A stretch of DNA of 64,000 bases, taken from the NCBI RefSeq assembly GCF_014236655.1, contig NZ_JACMYG010000021.1, positions 40,470 through 104,469 of the forward strand, given 5' to 3'. The notes under the pieces were generated by a model. That model did no database searches and was not told the origin of the DNA. It saw nothing but the letters and a program-made list of their open reading frames with translations. This DNA comes from Pseudomonas kielensis (lineage in GTDB: Bacteria > Pseudomonadota > Gammaproteobacteria > Pseudomonadales > Pseudomonadaceae). Shown here piece after piece: positions 50,988 to 62,639 of the stretch. The position numbers were made by a program, and so were the translations under genes. Numbering within the stretch: position 1 is the stretch's first letter; each line of letters begins with the position of its first letter.

Positions 50988-51294
50988 GATCAGACACCTG
51001 AAGTAACAGAGCCGCCATGGTAGCAGAAAGCGTGGGATACACCCGCCCCATTGCTTTGTTACCGCTTTACCCACTAAATCAATGAGTAACTTCTGCTGCA
51101 AATGGCTTGAAGTTCAGTAAAAAGCCCTTATTTTAAGTGAGCCCCGTCACAGCGCTGTGCCAGCATCGTGGAATAACGCCACTTTCCTCACCATCGTTTC
51201 CGGGTAGAATGCTCGTTCGCATGCGGCCATGAGGGCTGCTCGGGCGACTCACGGGGCCGCCCTCCATCCCTTTAGTGTGGAAGATCCTGCCGAT
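50988..51294. other. DUF721-secA divergent intergenic region
   Basis: A 307-bp region with no gene. TAGAAT at 51205-51210 may be the secA -10; no secM-like upstream frame is visible. A segment around 51119-51145 (AAAAAGCCCTTATTTTAAG) is AT-rich. Confidence 0.5.
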
Positions 51295-54030
<2,736 letters not shown>

Positions 54031-54056
54031 AACCCGTCGTCAACGCTGAAATACCC

Positions 54057-54091
54057 ACGCCGCGACCGGCATCAGCCGTCGCGGCGTTTTA
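54057..54091 (+). terminator. secA terminator
   Basis: Stem ACGCCGCGAC / GTCGCGGCGT with an 11-nt loop, followed by a short T-run (TTTTA). Confidence 0.8.
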
Positions 54092-54168
54092 CCATTCGAA
54101 GCACCGACGCCGCGCGTCAGAAAGCGTGGCGCCCCGGGTGCAGACATTATCTAGTGAGGAGCGCATTC

Positions 54169-55386
54169 ATGGCTGTTGGTCTTGGTCCTTTGCCCACGTT
54201 GCACCCGGTTGCCGGTTTTGAACTCGGTATCGCTTCGGCTGGCATCAAGCGCCCTGGGCGCAAGGATGTCGTGGTCATGCGCTGTGCCGAAGGCTCGACC
54301 GTCGCCGGTGTGTTCACCTTGAACGCTTTCTGCGCCGCGCCGGTGATCCTGGCCAAGCAACGAGTCCAGGGCGCAGTGCGTTACCTGCTGACCAACACCG
54401 GCAACGCCAACGCCGGCACCGGTGAGCCGGGCCTGGCTGCCGCCGAGCGGACCTGCGCCAAGCTGGCCGAACTGACCGGTGTCGACGCGAGCCAGGTGCT
54501 GCCGTACTCCACGGGGGTGATCGGCGAACCGTTGCCCGTGGAGAAGATCGAAGGCGCGCTGCAGGCCGCCCTCGATGACCTGTCGGAAAACAACTGGGAA
54601 GCCGCGGCCACCGGGATCATGACCACTGACACCCTGCCCAAGGGCGCCAGCCGGCAATTCCAGCACGACGGCGTGACCATCACCGTCACTGGCATCAGCA
54701 AAGGCGCCGGGATGATTCGCCCGAACATGGCGACCATGCTGGGCTACATCGCCACCGACGCCAAAGTGTCCCGCGAAGTGCTGCAGAACCTGATGCTGGA
54801 CGGTGCCAACAAGTCGTTCAACCGCATCACCATCGATGGCGATACCTCGACCAACGATTGCTGCATGCTGATCGCCACCGGCCAGGCGGCACTGCCAGAA
54901 ATTACCGAGGCCAGCGGCCCGTTGTTCGCGGCGCTCAAGCAGGCGGTGTTCGAGGTGTGCATGGACGTGGCACAGGCCATCGTGCGTGACGGCGAAGGGG
55001 CGACCAAGTTCGTCACCGTCGAAGTCAATGGCGGCGGCAACCACCAGGAGTGCCTGGACGTGGGCTACACCGTGGCACACTCGCCGCTGATCAAGACCGC
55101 GCTGTTCGCCTCCGACCCGAACTGGGGCCGGATCCTGGCCGCTGTCGGCCGTGCCGGCGTGCCGAACCTGGACGTGAGCAAGATCGACGTGTTCCTTGGC
55201 GAAGTGTGCATCGCCAGCCGTGGCGCCCGCGCGGCCAGCTACACCGAGGCCCAGGGTTCGGCGGTGATGCAGCGTGAGGAAATCACCATTCGCATCGAGC
55301 TGGGCCGTGGTGACTGCAGCGAAACCATCTGGACCACCGACCTGTCCCACGAATACGTGAAGATCAACGCCGAATACCGCACCTGA
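54169..55386 (+). CDS. argJ: Bifunctional ornithine acetyltransferase / N-acetylglutamate synthase
   Basis: Arginine biosynthesis: transfers acetyl from N-acetylornithine to glutamate. The 405-residue precursor is self-cleaved before the nucleophile Thr189 in MATML. The oxyanion-type segment TNTGNANAGTG (75-85) and the C-terminal HTNWGR-like block (SDPNWGRILAAVGRAG) are present. GAGGAG precedes ATG 54169. Only ArgJ of this type gives the cyclic pathway; whether it also makes acetylglutamate from acetyl-CoA cannot be told from the sequence. It follows secA by 138 bp. Confidence 0.96.
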   Translation: MAVGLGPLPTLHPVAGFELGIASAGIKRPGRKDVVVMRCAEGSTVAGVFTLNAFCAAPVILAKQRVQGAVRYLLTNTGNANAGTGEPGLAAAERTCAKLAELTGVDASQVLPYSTGVIGEPLPVEKIEGALQAALDDLSENNWEAAATGIMTTDTLPKGASRQFQHDGVTITVTGISKGAGMIRPNMATMLGYIATDAKVSREVLQNLMLDGANKSFNRITIDGDTSTNDCCMLIATGQAALPEITEASGPLFAALKQAVFEVCMDVAQAIVRDGEGATKFVTVEVNGGGNHQECLDVGYTVAHSPLIKTALFASDPNWGRILAAVGRAGVPNLDVSKIDVFLGEVCIASRGARAASYTEAQGSAVMQREEITIRIELGRGDCSETIWTTDLSHEYVKINAEYRT

Positions 55387-55414
55387 CGCACTCCTGGCAG
55401 GCCTTGCTTCTCCT

Positions 55415-55440
55415 GCAGGAGCAAGGCTTGCCCGCGATGC
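55415..55440 (+). repeat. Degenerate REP element
   Basis: GGAGCAAGGCTTGCCCGCGATG is a diverged REP with the GCTTGCCCGCGAT right half intact, located in the 100-bp gap between argJ and the GST gene. Confidence 0.5.
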
Positions 55441-55486
55441 AGGCCGCAGGCCTGCCGCTTGTCCCCTCAGCCAAAGGTCCCCGAAT

Positions 55487-56119
55487 ATGAGCTACCACCT
55501 GATCATCGGCGACAAACTGTACTCCTCCTGGTCCCTGCGCGGTGCCCTGGCACTGGATCTCGCTGGCGCGACCTACACCGAAGAACTGATCAAACTCAAC
55601 CAGCCCGATACCCGCGAGAGGCTGCTCAAGCATTCGCCGACGGCCAAGGTGCCACTGCTCAAGACCGAGCACGGGACCATTGCCGACTCGTTGGCGATTG
55701 CCGAGTACCTGGTCGAGCGTTTCCCTGATGCCGGGCTCTGGCCCAAGGACATCGCCGCCCGTGCCCAGGCGCGTTCGGCGTGCGCACAGATGCACAGCGG
55801 TTTTTTTGCAATCCGCGGCAACATGCCGTTTGACCTGAGCCGTGACGCGCCGCTGACGCCGATGCCGGCCGAGGTGCAGGCCGAGATCCAGCGGATGCTG
55901 GCGCTGTGGGCCGAGTGCCGCGCCGCCGCTGCAGAAGCCGGGCCGTTCCTGTTCGGCACAGTCAGCCTGGCCGATGCGTTTTTTGCCCCGATTGCCGTGC
56001 GCCTGCGCACCTATCAAGTCGAGTTACCGCCGGTCGACGCGGCCTATGTCGAGACGATTTACCAATGGCCAGCCTTCAAGGCCTGGCAGCAAGCTGGTCT
56101 GGAGGAAGTAGCGCGGTGA
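55487..56119 (+). CDS. Glutathione S-transferase family protein
   Basis: A 210-residue GST. The thioredoxin-like N-terminal domain (1-78) has the active-site region LYSSWSLRG with Ser residues where glutathione is activated, and the glutathione-binding motif ADSLAIAEYL (cf. E/D-S). The C-terminal helical domain (90-205) follows. It overlaps the Nudix gene by 4 bp (GTGA), so the two are translated together. Substrate unknown; the maleylacetoacetate-isomerase class is possible but not clear. Confidence 0.9.
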   Translation: MSYHLIIGDKLYSSWSLRGALALDLAGATYTEELIKLNQPDTRERLLKHSPTAKVPLLKTEHGTIADSLAIAEYLVERFPDAGLWPKDIAARAQARSACAQMHSGFFAIRGNMPFDLSRDAPLTPMPAEVQAEIQRMLALWAECRAAAAEAGPFLFGTVSLADAFFAPIAVRLRTYQVELPPVDAAYVETIYQWPAFKAWQQAGLEEVAR

Positions 56120-57060
56120 AACGAGTCCATGTAGCCGCAGCGGTGATCCGCGATGCCAGCGGCAAGATCCTGATCGCGCGCCGCGCCGATACCCAACACC
56201 AGGGCGGCCTCTGGGAGTTTCCCGGGGGTAAGGTCGAGGAGGGTGAAGCCGTGCAGGCTGCGCTCGCCCGCGAACTGCAGGAAGAGCTGGGCATCGGCGT
56301 CACGGCCGCGCGGCCGTTGATCAAGGTCCAGCATGATTATCCGGACAAACAGGTGCTGCTGGATGTCTGGGAAGTGTCGGCCTTCAACGGCGAGCCCCAC
56401 GGTGCCGAAGGCCAGCCATTGGCCTGGGTGACCGCACGGGAGCTGGGCGACTACGAGTTTCCCGCGGCCAACCAGCCGATCGTCGCGGCGGCGCGCTTGC
56501 CGGCTGAGTACCTGATTACCCCAGAGGACCTGGAAACCCCGGCCCTGCTGCGTGGAATCCAGAAAGCCATCGCCGGCGGGATCAAGCTGATCCAGCTGCG
56601 GGCACCCAACGGTTATGACCCCAAGTACCGCGATCTGGCGGTGGATGCGGTGGGCTTGTGTGCCGGCAAGGCGCAATTGATGCTCAAGGGGCCGTTCGAG
56701 TGGTTGGGGGATTTCCCTTCGGCCGGTTGGCACATCACGGCGGCGCAGCTGCGCAAGTATGCCAGTGCAGGTCGTCCGTTACCGGCTTCGCGCTGGTTGG
56801 CGGCGTCCTGTCACAACGCTGAGGAACTGAGCCTGGCCGAGCAGATGGGCGTGGACTTTGTCACCCTGTCGCCAGTGCAGCCGACCCAGACTCATCCTGA
56901 CGCTGCGCCATTGGGCTGGGAGCAGGCTTCGCAGTTGATCACCGGTTTCAGCAAGCCGGTGTTCCTGTTGGGCGGGGTTGGTCCTGAAGAACGGCAGAAG
57001 GCCTGGGACGCAGGGGCCCAGGGTGTCGCGGGGATTCGGGCGTTCTGGCCTGGGGCCTGA
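56116..57060 (+). CDS. MutT-type Nudix hydrolase fused to a ThiE-like domain
   Basis: A 314-residue two-domain protein. The N-terminal Nudix domain (1-130) has an intact box (GG37-38 to EE56-57, with REL..EE), typical of MutT, which hydrolyses 8-oxo-dGTP. The C-terminal part (about 135-314) is a thiamine-phosphate-synthase-like TIM barrel (GIKLIQLRAPNG, GWHITAAQLRK, FVTLSPVQPTQTHP, KPVFLLGGVGP). This fusion is common in pseudomonads. The barrel probably lacks full ThiE activity, but that cannot be decided here. GTG 56116 overlaps the GST stop. Confidence 0.9.
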   Translation: MKRVHVAAAVIRDASGKILIARRADTQHQGGLWEFPGGKVEEGEAVQAALARELQEELGIGVTAARPLIKVQHDYPDKQVLLDVWEVSAFNGEPHGAEGQPLAWVTARELGDYEFPAANQPIVAAARLPAEYLITPEDLETPALLRGIQKAIAGGIKLIQLRAPNGYDPKYRDLAVDAVGLCAGKAQLMLKGPFEWLGDFPSAGWHITAAQLRKYASAGRPLPASRWLAASCHNAEELSLAEQMGVDFVTLSPVQPTQTHPDAAPLGWEQASQLITGFSKPVFLLGGVGPEERQKAWDAGAQGVAGIRAFWPGA

Positions 57061-57082
57061 TGGGTTGTTGCATTTGCCGGCC

Positions 57083-57179
57083 CCATCGCGAGCAGGCTCG
57101 CTCCCACAGGTTTTTGGATATATGCAGGATCTACAGATACTCCAAACCATTGTGGGAGCGGGCTTGCCCGCGATGACGG
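57083..57179. repeat. REPIN (inverted REP pair)
   Basis: CGCGAGCAGGCTCGCTCCCAC (57087-57107) faces GTGGGAGCGGGCTTGCCCGC (57152-57171), about 45 bp apart, in the gap between convergent Nudix and adenosyltransferase genes. Confidence 0.85.
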
Positions 57180-57206
57180 CCTTGAATGCGCGGCTGATCT
57201 TCGAGG

Positions 57207-57788
57207 CTAAGCCTCAGGTTTGGCCGCCGCCTGCCAAAGAATTTCGTCGATCCCCTGACGCTTGGCAATCAAGCGCGCCGCTACGAACAACAGATCCGAC
57301 AAACGATTGATGTAGGCCAGGCCCACCCCGGCCAAGGGCTCGATTGCGTTCAGCTGCTGGCAACGGCGTTCGGCGCTGCGGGCCAGGCTACGGCAGACGT
57401 GCGCCTGGGCGATCAGTGCCGAGCCGCCTGGCAAAATGAAATTCTCCAGTGGTCCCAGTTCCTCGTTCCAGGTATCGATGGCCGATTCCAGGCGTTCGAC
57501 TTCCGCCCCATTCAGCGCTTGGTACACCGGCATTGCCAGCTCACCGCCGAGGTCGAACAGGCGATGCTGGCATGGCTCCAGCACGTCGCTGATTTGCCTC
57601 AGGCCCGGATAGTTGTGGCTCTGTTCAGCCAGTGCTGCCAGCAGCAGGCCGAGTTGGCTGTTGAGGGTGTCGACTTCGCCGATGGCCTCGACCCGCGGAT
57701 GGTCCTTGGGCACGCGACGACCGTCGCCCAGCCCGGTTTCACCGGCGTCGCCGGTGCGGGTGTAAATCTTCGACAGGCGAAAGCCCAT
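57207..57788 (-). CDS. Cob(I)alamin adenosyltransferase, PduO type
   Basis: Transfers adenosyl from ATP to cob(I)alamin to make coenzyme B12. The 193-residue protein starts MGFRLSKIYTRTGDAGETGL, whose TRTGDxGxT loop binds ATP. RVEAIGEVDTLNSQLG and the C-terminal CRSLARSAERR, with YINRLSDLLFVAAR, complete the PduO signature. The start lies 2 bp after the histidine kinase stop, so the two genes form one transcript. Confidence 0.92.
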   Translation of the reverse strand: MGFRLSKIYTRTGDAGETGLGDGRRVPKDHPRVEAIGEVDTLNSQLGLLLAALAEQSHNYPGLRQISDVLEPCQHRLFDLGGELAMPVYQALNGAEVERLESAIDTWNEELGPLENFILPGGSALIAQAHVCRSLARSAERRCQQLNAIEPLAGVGLAYINRLSDLLFVAARLIAKRQGIDEILWQAAAKPEA

Positions 57789-57790
57789 GC

Positions 57791-59827
57791 TTAGCGCTCC
57801 AGTTGTTTGAGTTCGTGAGAGGCGAGGGGGGAGCCGGCCAGGGGCAGGCGCAAGGTAAAACAGGTGCCTTGACCCAGGGTCGACTGCACTTCCATCTGGC
57901 CCTTGTGGTTGTTGGTGATGATGAAATATGACACCGAAAGCCCCAGGCCCGTGCCCTGGCCGATTTCCTTGGTGGTGAAGAAGGGTTCGAAGGTGCGTTT
58001 GCGCACGTTCTCGCTCATGCCGATGCCGTTGTCCTCGACCTGAATCTCGGCCCAGGGCGGGTTCAGGCGGGTGCGCAGGATGATGCGCCCGGGTTCGCTG
58101 TCGTCTTCGCGCAGGTGAATCGCCTGGGCTGCGTTTTTCAGCAGGTTGAGCAGCACTTGTTCCAGTTCGTTGGCGGTGCCGGGCACCGGCCCCAGTTGCG
58201 GGTCGAACTGTCGAATGATGGCCTGGCCCTTGAAGTCGAAGCCAATGGCTAGGTCGAAGTCGTTGCCGGCAATCTCCACGGCTTGGTCGATCAGGGCCGG
58301 CAGGTCGCAAGGGGCCATCTGTCGGTTGCTTCGGCGGCTGAAGCTGAGCATGTGGGTGACGATCTTCGCGGCGCGGGCTCCGGCCTGCTGGATGCCATCC
58401 AGCAGTTGCGGGACTTCTCGGCTGCGCAGGTATTGATTGACGTTGTCCAGTTCGACGCCAAGCTGCTCAGCCGTCTCGAGGTTTTTCGGCAGCTCGTTCG
58501 ACAGCCGCCGACGGATGTTCTGCACGTTGTGCAGGATGGCGCCCAGGGGGTTGTTGATTTCGTGGGCCATGCCCGCCGCCAGGCCGCCGACCGAGAGCAT
58601 CTTCTCCGATTGCACCATCATTTCTTCCAGGGACAGGCGCTGGGTGATGTCGTCGATCCGAATCACCACGCCGCGCCCGGCGCCACCCATCAACGGGTAG
58701 AAGGTCAGGGCATAGTGCCTGGCTTCATCGTCCTTGACCCAGGTGACCCGCTCGATCTTGACCACGCTGTGCTGCTCGACGGTTTCCTTGAGCTGTGGCA
58801 GGAACGGCTTGAGCGGTTCAAAGGCGAGGAAGATCGGCTGGTTCAACGCTTCGTCCAGGCGGGTCCCGGAAAGCGCGCTGGCCTCCTGGTTCCACTGGGT
58901 CACGTAGAGCTGCTCGTCGAGGGCGATCAACGCCGAGGGCATGGAGTCGATGATGCTGTTGAGGTAGTTCTGGAACCCGGTGAGCTTCTTCTCGATCTTG
59001 CTGCGTACCTGGACCTCCAGTTCCAGCTTGCGGTTGGTGTGCCGGGTCTCCTCGGCCAGGCCCTGGGCCTGGTCGTAGGCGGCCTGGGAGTCGTCCCGGG
59101 CGCGCTTGAGTTGTTGTTCGCGGGCTTCGATACGCGAGAGCATGGTGTTGAAGGCTTCGGCGAGGCTGCCGATTTCATCGAGGTTGCCGCGGGAGGCACG
59201 CAGGGCGTAGTTCTCTTCGCGGGTGACCTGGCGGGACAGCTCCTCGAGTTGATGGATCGGCTGGGTAATCAGGCGTTTGATCTGCTGGGCAATCAGCAGC
59301 CACAGCAGCACGCTGAAAATCAGGATGCCCAGGCTGGCGGTGAGCGTGCCCGTGTAGAACGCCATCGGTAATTCGCTACTGGCTACCAGCAGCAAATGAC
59401 CGGGCTCCTGGCCCGGACGCAGCAGGGTGATCACTTGATTGCTGCGAAACTCGGTGGCTTGCCAGTCTTCGACATGGCGATAGCGCTTGGGCAGCTCAAG
59501 GGGGTCGCCCCGTTGCATCTGGGCCAGCAGTCGACCCTCGGCGTCGTACAGCGCGGCGGCACGCAGGGGCGTATAGCTGTTGAGTTCGTGGAGCAGTTTT
59601 TCCCCGTCTGCCGGCGAGTTCAGGGCCTGGCTGGCAATCGATGGGTTGGCGACCAGCCGGCCGATGGTCTGCAGGGCCTGTGGTGCCATGCTTTCCTGGG
59701 AGATCCAATAGGCGGCGCTGATAAAGGTCAGGTTGGCCACCAGCAGGACGGTGATCAACAGCACCAACAGGGCCGCCAGCAGTTTCTGGCCGACCGGTAG
59801 GTTTTCAAGGCGCTGGCGCAAGGGCAT
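57791..59827 (-). CDS. Membrane sensor histidine kinase with HAMP and PAS domains
   Basis: A 678-residue kinase: TM1 (about 16-38), periplasmic sensor (40-150), TM2 (about 155-177), HAMP, a coiled segment, a PAS domain (about 295-400), HisKA (AAGMAHEINNPLGAILHNVQ, His near 421) and HATPase (N box LLNLLKNAAQAI; DNGIG; GTGLGLSVS). No receiver domain is attached and no response regulator lies in this block, so its partner is elsewhere. Position next to panE matches PA4398 of PAO1 as I remember it, a kinase tied to swarming and biofilm traits. Signal unknown. Confidence 0.9.
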   Translation of the reverse strand: MPLRQRLENLPVGQKLLAALLVLLITVLLVANLTFISAAYWISQESMAPQALQTIGRLVANPSIASQALNSPADGEKLLHELNSYTPLRAAALYDAEGRLLAQMQRGDPLELPKRYRHVEDWQATEFRSNQVITLLRPGQEPGHLLLVASSELPMAFYTGTLTASLGILIFSVLLWLLIAQQIKRLITQPIHQLEELSRQVTREENYALRASRGNLDEIGSLAEAFNTMLSRIEAREQQLKRARDDSQAAYDQAQGLAEETRHTNRKLELEVQVRSKIEKKLTGFQNYLNSIIDSMPSALIALDEQLYVTQWNQEASALSGTRLDEALNQPIFLAFEPLKPFLPQLKETVEQHSVVKIERVTWVKDDEARHYALTFYPLMGGAGRGVVIRIDDITQRLSLEEMMVQSEKMLSVGGLAAGMAHEINNPLGAILHNVQNIRRRLSNELPKNLETAEQLGVELDNVNQYLRSREVPQLLDGIQQAGARAAKIVTHMLSFSRRSNRQMAPCDLPALIDQAVEIAGNDFDLAIGFDFKGQAIIRQFDPQLGPVPGTANELEQVLLNLLKNAAQAIHLREDDSEPGRIILRTRLNPPWAEIQVEDNGIGMSENVRKRTFEPFFTTKEIGQGTGLGLSVSYFIITNNHKGQMEVQSTLGQGTCFTLRLPLAGSPLASHELKQLER

Positions 59828-59872
59828 CGGGGTCGTCGCTGAAGAAGAACAGGAGGCCAGCGTAGCCGCTGC

Positions 59873-60790
59873 TCAGTCGCTGGGCAATCCGCGTGTTCGC
59901 AGGTGGGCCATCAGGCGCTGCTGCAACTGATTAAGGTGTGGCAGCACCAGTTGATGGCGTGCGGCGACCTCGCAGGCGTGGCCCAGCAGGTAGCTGATTT
60001 CGGTACGGCGCTGGTTGGCCACGTCCTGGTACATGGACGAGTAGTTGGCGGCGGTGGCCAGGATCACCCGCTCGACCTCCTGCTGCAGGTCTTGCGCCGC
60101 TGCGGGCTGGCCACAGTGTTCGAGCAACAGAGCCAGTTCACTGCACAGGGTGGCGACTTCGCATTGGTGCTGCTGCAGGCCACCATTGCGGCAATCGTGG
60201 AGCACCGTCAGCGGATTGATCGCACAATTGAGCGCCAGTTTGCGCCACAGCCGGGTCAGGATGTCCACGCTCCAGGCATGGGGGATGCCGGCGGCTTCAA
60301 GGTCGTCGAGCCAGATCGGTGCCACCGGATGGCTGCTATCGCCGAGCCAGGTGTAGCCATGGCCGGCGAACACGACCCGCCAGTCGCCATCGCGAAACGC
60401 GCCTTCGGTGCTGGAGGCAAAAATGCAGCGCGCCTGGGGCACCCGTGCGGCGACGGCGTCCTGGCTGCCGAGACCGTTCTGCAGCAGGATCAACTCGGCA
60501 GCAGGGGCCAGGCGATGGGCCAGTTGCGCGACGGCGGCCTCGGCGTCGTACGCCTTGCAGGCCACCAGCAGACGCTCGATTGGCGCGTCATTGGCGAGGG
60601 TTTCGGCCGGCACCGGATAACACTGGGCCTGGCCTTGTTCCACCAGGGTCAGGCCGCCGGCCGCCTGATAAGCCTGTAGGCGTGCCGTATCGCGCACGAT
60701 CAACCGTACCGGCAGGCCGGCGCGCGCCAGGCGGGTGGCCCACAAGGTGCCGAGGCTGCCTGCGCCGAGGATATGCCAGGTGGTCGACAT
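59873..60790 (-). CDS. panE: 2-dehydropantoate 2-reductase
   Basis: Pantothenate biosynthesis: NADPH-dependent reduction of ketopantoate. The 305-residue protein has the dinucleotide motif GAGSLG (9-14), the active-site Lys in LLVACKAYD and the C-terminal helical domain with KLALNCAINPLTVLHDC. ATG 60790 (MSTTWHILGAG) starts right at the Rossmann strand, as in the family. It lies 45 bp upstream of the kinase gene on the same strand and is divergent from the yajQ gene. Confidence 0.92.
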   Translation of the reverse strand: MSTTWHILGAGSLGTLWATRLARAGLPVRLIVRDTARLQAYQAAGGLTLVEQGQAQCYPVPAETLANDAPIERLLVACKAYDAEAAVAQLAHRLAPAAELILLQNGLGSQDAVAARVPQARCIFASSTEGAFRDGDWRVVFAGHGYTWLGDSSHPVAPIWLDDLEAAGIPHAWSVDILTRLWRKLALNCAINPLTVLHDCRNGGLQQHQCEVATLCSELALLLEHCGQPAAAQDLQQEVERVILATAANYSSMYQDVANQRRTEISYLLGHACEVAARHQLVLPHLNQLQQRLMAHLRTRGLPSD

Positions 60791-60853
60791 CAGTTTTGTG
60801 CTCTGATTGGCAGGTGCATGTGCGGCTCGCAGATTCGAATGGGCAAGACCCGT

Positions 60854-60859
60854 TATAAT
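60854..60859 (+). promoter_or_regulatory. Consensus -10 hexamer upstream of yajQ
   Basis: A perfect TATAAT lies 76 bp before the yajQ start. I see no good -35 at 16-18 bp, so it may be an extended or activator-dependent promoter. Confidence 0.4.
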
Positions 60860-60934
60860 CAGCGCGGATTTTAACCGCAAGCCAGGCGTACACCTGAGTT
60901 ATTGTGCGCGCCCATTTTTAATTGGAGAGATTAC

Positions 60935-61420
60935 ATGCCGTCGTTCGACGTGGTATCCGAACTGGACAAACACGAAGTCACCAACGCGGTCGAAAACGCC
61001 GTCAAGGAACTCGACCGTCGTTATGACCTGAAAGGCAAAGGCAGCTTCGAGTTCAAGGAAAAGGACCTGACCGTCAACCTGACCGCCGAGGCCGACTTCC
61101 AGCTTGAGGCGATGATCGAGATCCTCAAGCTGGCGCTGGTCAAGCGCAAGATCGACGTACAGTGCCTTGAGGTCAAGGACGCCTTCGCCTCCGGCAAGCT
61201 GGTGAAGCAGGAAGCGGTCCTCAAGGAAGGCATCGACAAAGAGCTGGCGAAGAAGATCGTGGCTCATGTCAAGGACGCCAAGCTCAAGGTCCAGGCCGCC
61301 ATCCAGGGCGAGCAGGTACGCATCACCGGCAAGAAGCGTGATGACCTGCAAGACGCGATCGCCGCGTTGCGCGCCAAGGAATTCGGCATGCCGCTGCAGT
61401 TCAACAACTTTCGCGACTGA
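60935..61420 (+). CDS. YajQ family nucleotide-binding protein
   Basis: A 161-residue cytoplasmic DUF520 protein made of two ferredoxin-like halves. The start MPSFDVVSELDKHEV and AEADFQLEAMIEILK..RKID blocks are characteristic. The family binds nucleotides, and in some bacteria (Xanthomonas, P. aeruginosa) YajQ proteins bind c-di-GMP and affect virulence genes through a transcription factor. GGAGAG lies before ATG 60935. It is followed by the mscS-like gene on the same strand after 135 bp. Confidence 0.93.
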   Translation: MPSFDVVSELDKHEVTNAVENAVKELDRRYDLKGKGSFEFKEKDLTVNLTAEADFQLEAMIEILKLALVKRKIDVQCLEVKDAFASGKLVKQEAVLKEGIDKELAKKIVAHVKDAKLKVQAAIQGEQVRITGKKRDDLQDAIAALRAKEFGMPLQFNNFRD

Positions 61421-61555
61421 TCAGTCATCAGGGAACCTCTCGGCGTAATTGACGTCCGAGGCCCAAGCAATAGCAGAAATGATTGAGCCCTGGCGGTTCG
61501 ATCTTTCTGCTGCTTGGTTTTTAAGTGCCGGGTAGCCGGGAATCAGGAGAAAAAG

Positions 61556-62392
61556 ATGGATTTGAACGCTGAAGTGGACAACCTGGTCAAGGCTTCCCAG
61601 GCCTGGATCCCGATGATCATGGAGTACGGCAGCCGGGTGCTGCTGGCGGTCCTCACCCTGGCCATTGGCTGGTGGTTGATCAACAAGCTGACCACCAAGG
61701 TTGGCAAACTGCTGGCGCTGCGCAATGCCGACCTGGCCTTGCAGGGGTTTATCAGCAGCCTGGCGAACATCGTTCTCAAGGTGCTGCTGGTCGTCAGTGT
61801 CGCGTCGATGATCGGCGTCGAGACCACCTCCTTTGTCGCCGCGATCGGTGCCGCGGGCCTGGCCATTGGCCTGGCGTTGCAAGGCAGCCTGGCGAACTTC
61901 GCCGGTGGGGTGCTGATCCTGCTGTTCCGTCCGTTCCGTATCGGTGACTTCATTGAAGCCCAGGGCACGGCGGGTACTGTCGACAGCATCCAGATTTTCC
62001 ATACGATCATCCGTACTGGCGACAACAAGACCGTCATTGTGCCGAACGGCGTGCTGTCCAACGGCATCATCACCAACACCAACCGTCAGTTGACCCGCAA
62101 AGTGGTATTCGATGTGGGCGTGGACTACGAAGCGGACCTGCAGAAGGCCCGTGCCGTGCTGCTGGAACTGGCCAAGGATGCGCGGGTCCTGACCGATCCT
62201 GCGCCGGTGGCGGTGGTTTCGGTCCTGGGTGATAGCGCGATCACACTATCGCTGCGTGTTTGGGTGAAGACCGCAGACTACTGGGACGTGATGTTCCACT
62301 TTAATGAACACTCCCGTGATCGCTTGAAAGAGGCGGGTATTGATATTCCGTTTCCACAGCGCGTGATTCGTGTAGTTCAAGAAATGGCGTAA
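61556..62392 (+). CDS. mscS: Small-conductance mechanosensitive channel (MscS)
   Basis: Inner-membrane channel opened by membrane tension during hypo-osmotic shock. The 278-residue protein has three transmembrane helices (about 24-45, 63-85, 92-125). The pore-lining TM3 is Gly/Ala-rich (AAIGAAGLAIGLALQGSLAN), and the cytoplasmic beta and vestibule domains follow (FRIGDFIEAQGTAGTV). Length is that of E. coli MscS. AGGAGAAAAAG precedes the start. It ends with a strong terminator at 62440. Confidence 0.93.
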   Translation: MDLNAEVDNLVKASQAWIPMIMEYGSRVLLAVLTLAIGWWLINKLTTKVGKLLALRNADLALQGFISSLANIVLKVLLVVSVASMIGVETTSFVAAIGAAGLAIGLALQGSLANFAGGVLILLFRPFRIGDFIEAQGTAGTVDSIQIFHTIIRTGDNKTVIVPNGVLSNGIITNTNRQLTRKVVFDVGVDYEADLQKARAVLLELAKDARVLTDPAPVAVVSVLGDSAITLSLRVWVKTADYWDVMFHFNEHSRDRLKEAGIDIPFPQRVIRVVQEMA

Positions 62393-62439
62393 CGTAAAAG
62401 CGCTACCGCTTGGCTTACTGGCCAGGCAGTGACTTAGAA

Positions 62440-62471
62440 CCCAAGGGGCGATAAACCCCTTGGGTTTTTTT
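62440..62471 (+). terminator. mscS terminator
   Basis: Stem CCCAAGGGG / CCCCTTGGG with a 7-nt loop, followed by seven T's. Confidence 0.92.
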
Positions 62472-62565
62472 ATATCGGTAGCTTTCAAATAGAGTGGCTG
62501 CTTACTATTAGCTTGCTACTTAATTGTTTCTGAAGAGTGTGTGCGCCTGTCATCAAGTTGCAATA

Positions 62566-62602
62566 AAAAAGCCCCTCACCTTTTCGGGGGAGGGGCTTTT
62601 AT
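62566..62602 (-). terminator. Terminator of the porin gene
   Basis: On the minus strand, stem AAAAGCCCCTC / GAGGGGCTTTT ends in a T-run. It lies 38 bp after the porin stop codon. Confidence 0.88.
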
Positions 62603-62639
62603 TTGAGCCAGGCTCAAGACGCTAGGCAATAACCACTGA

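Noticed and set aside
54151..55350. A 399-codon open frame antisense to argJ
   Set aside because: Same artefact of high GC third positions; argJ is unambiguous on the other strand.
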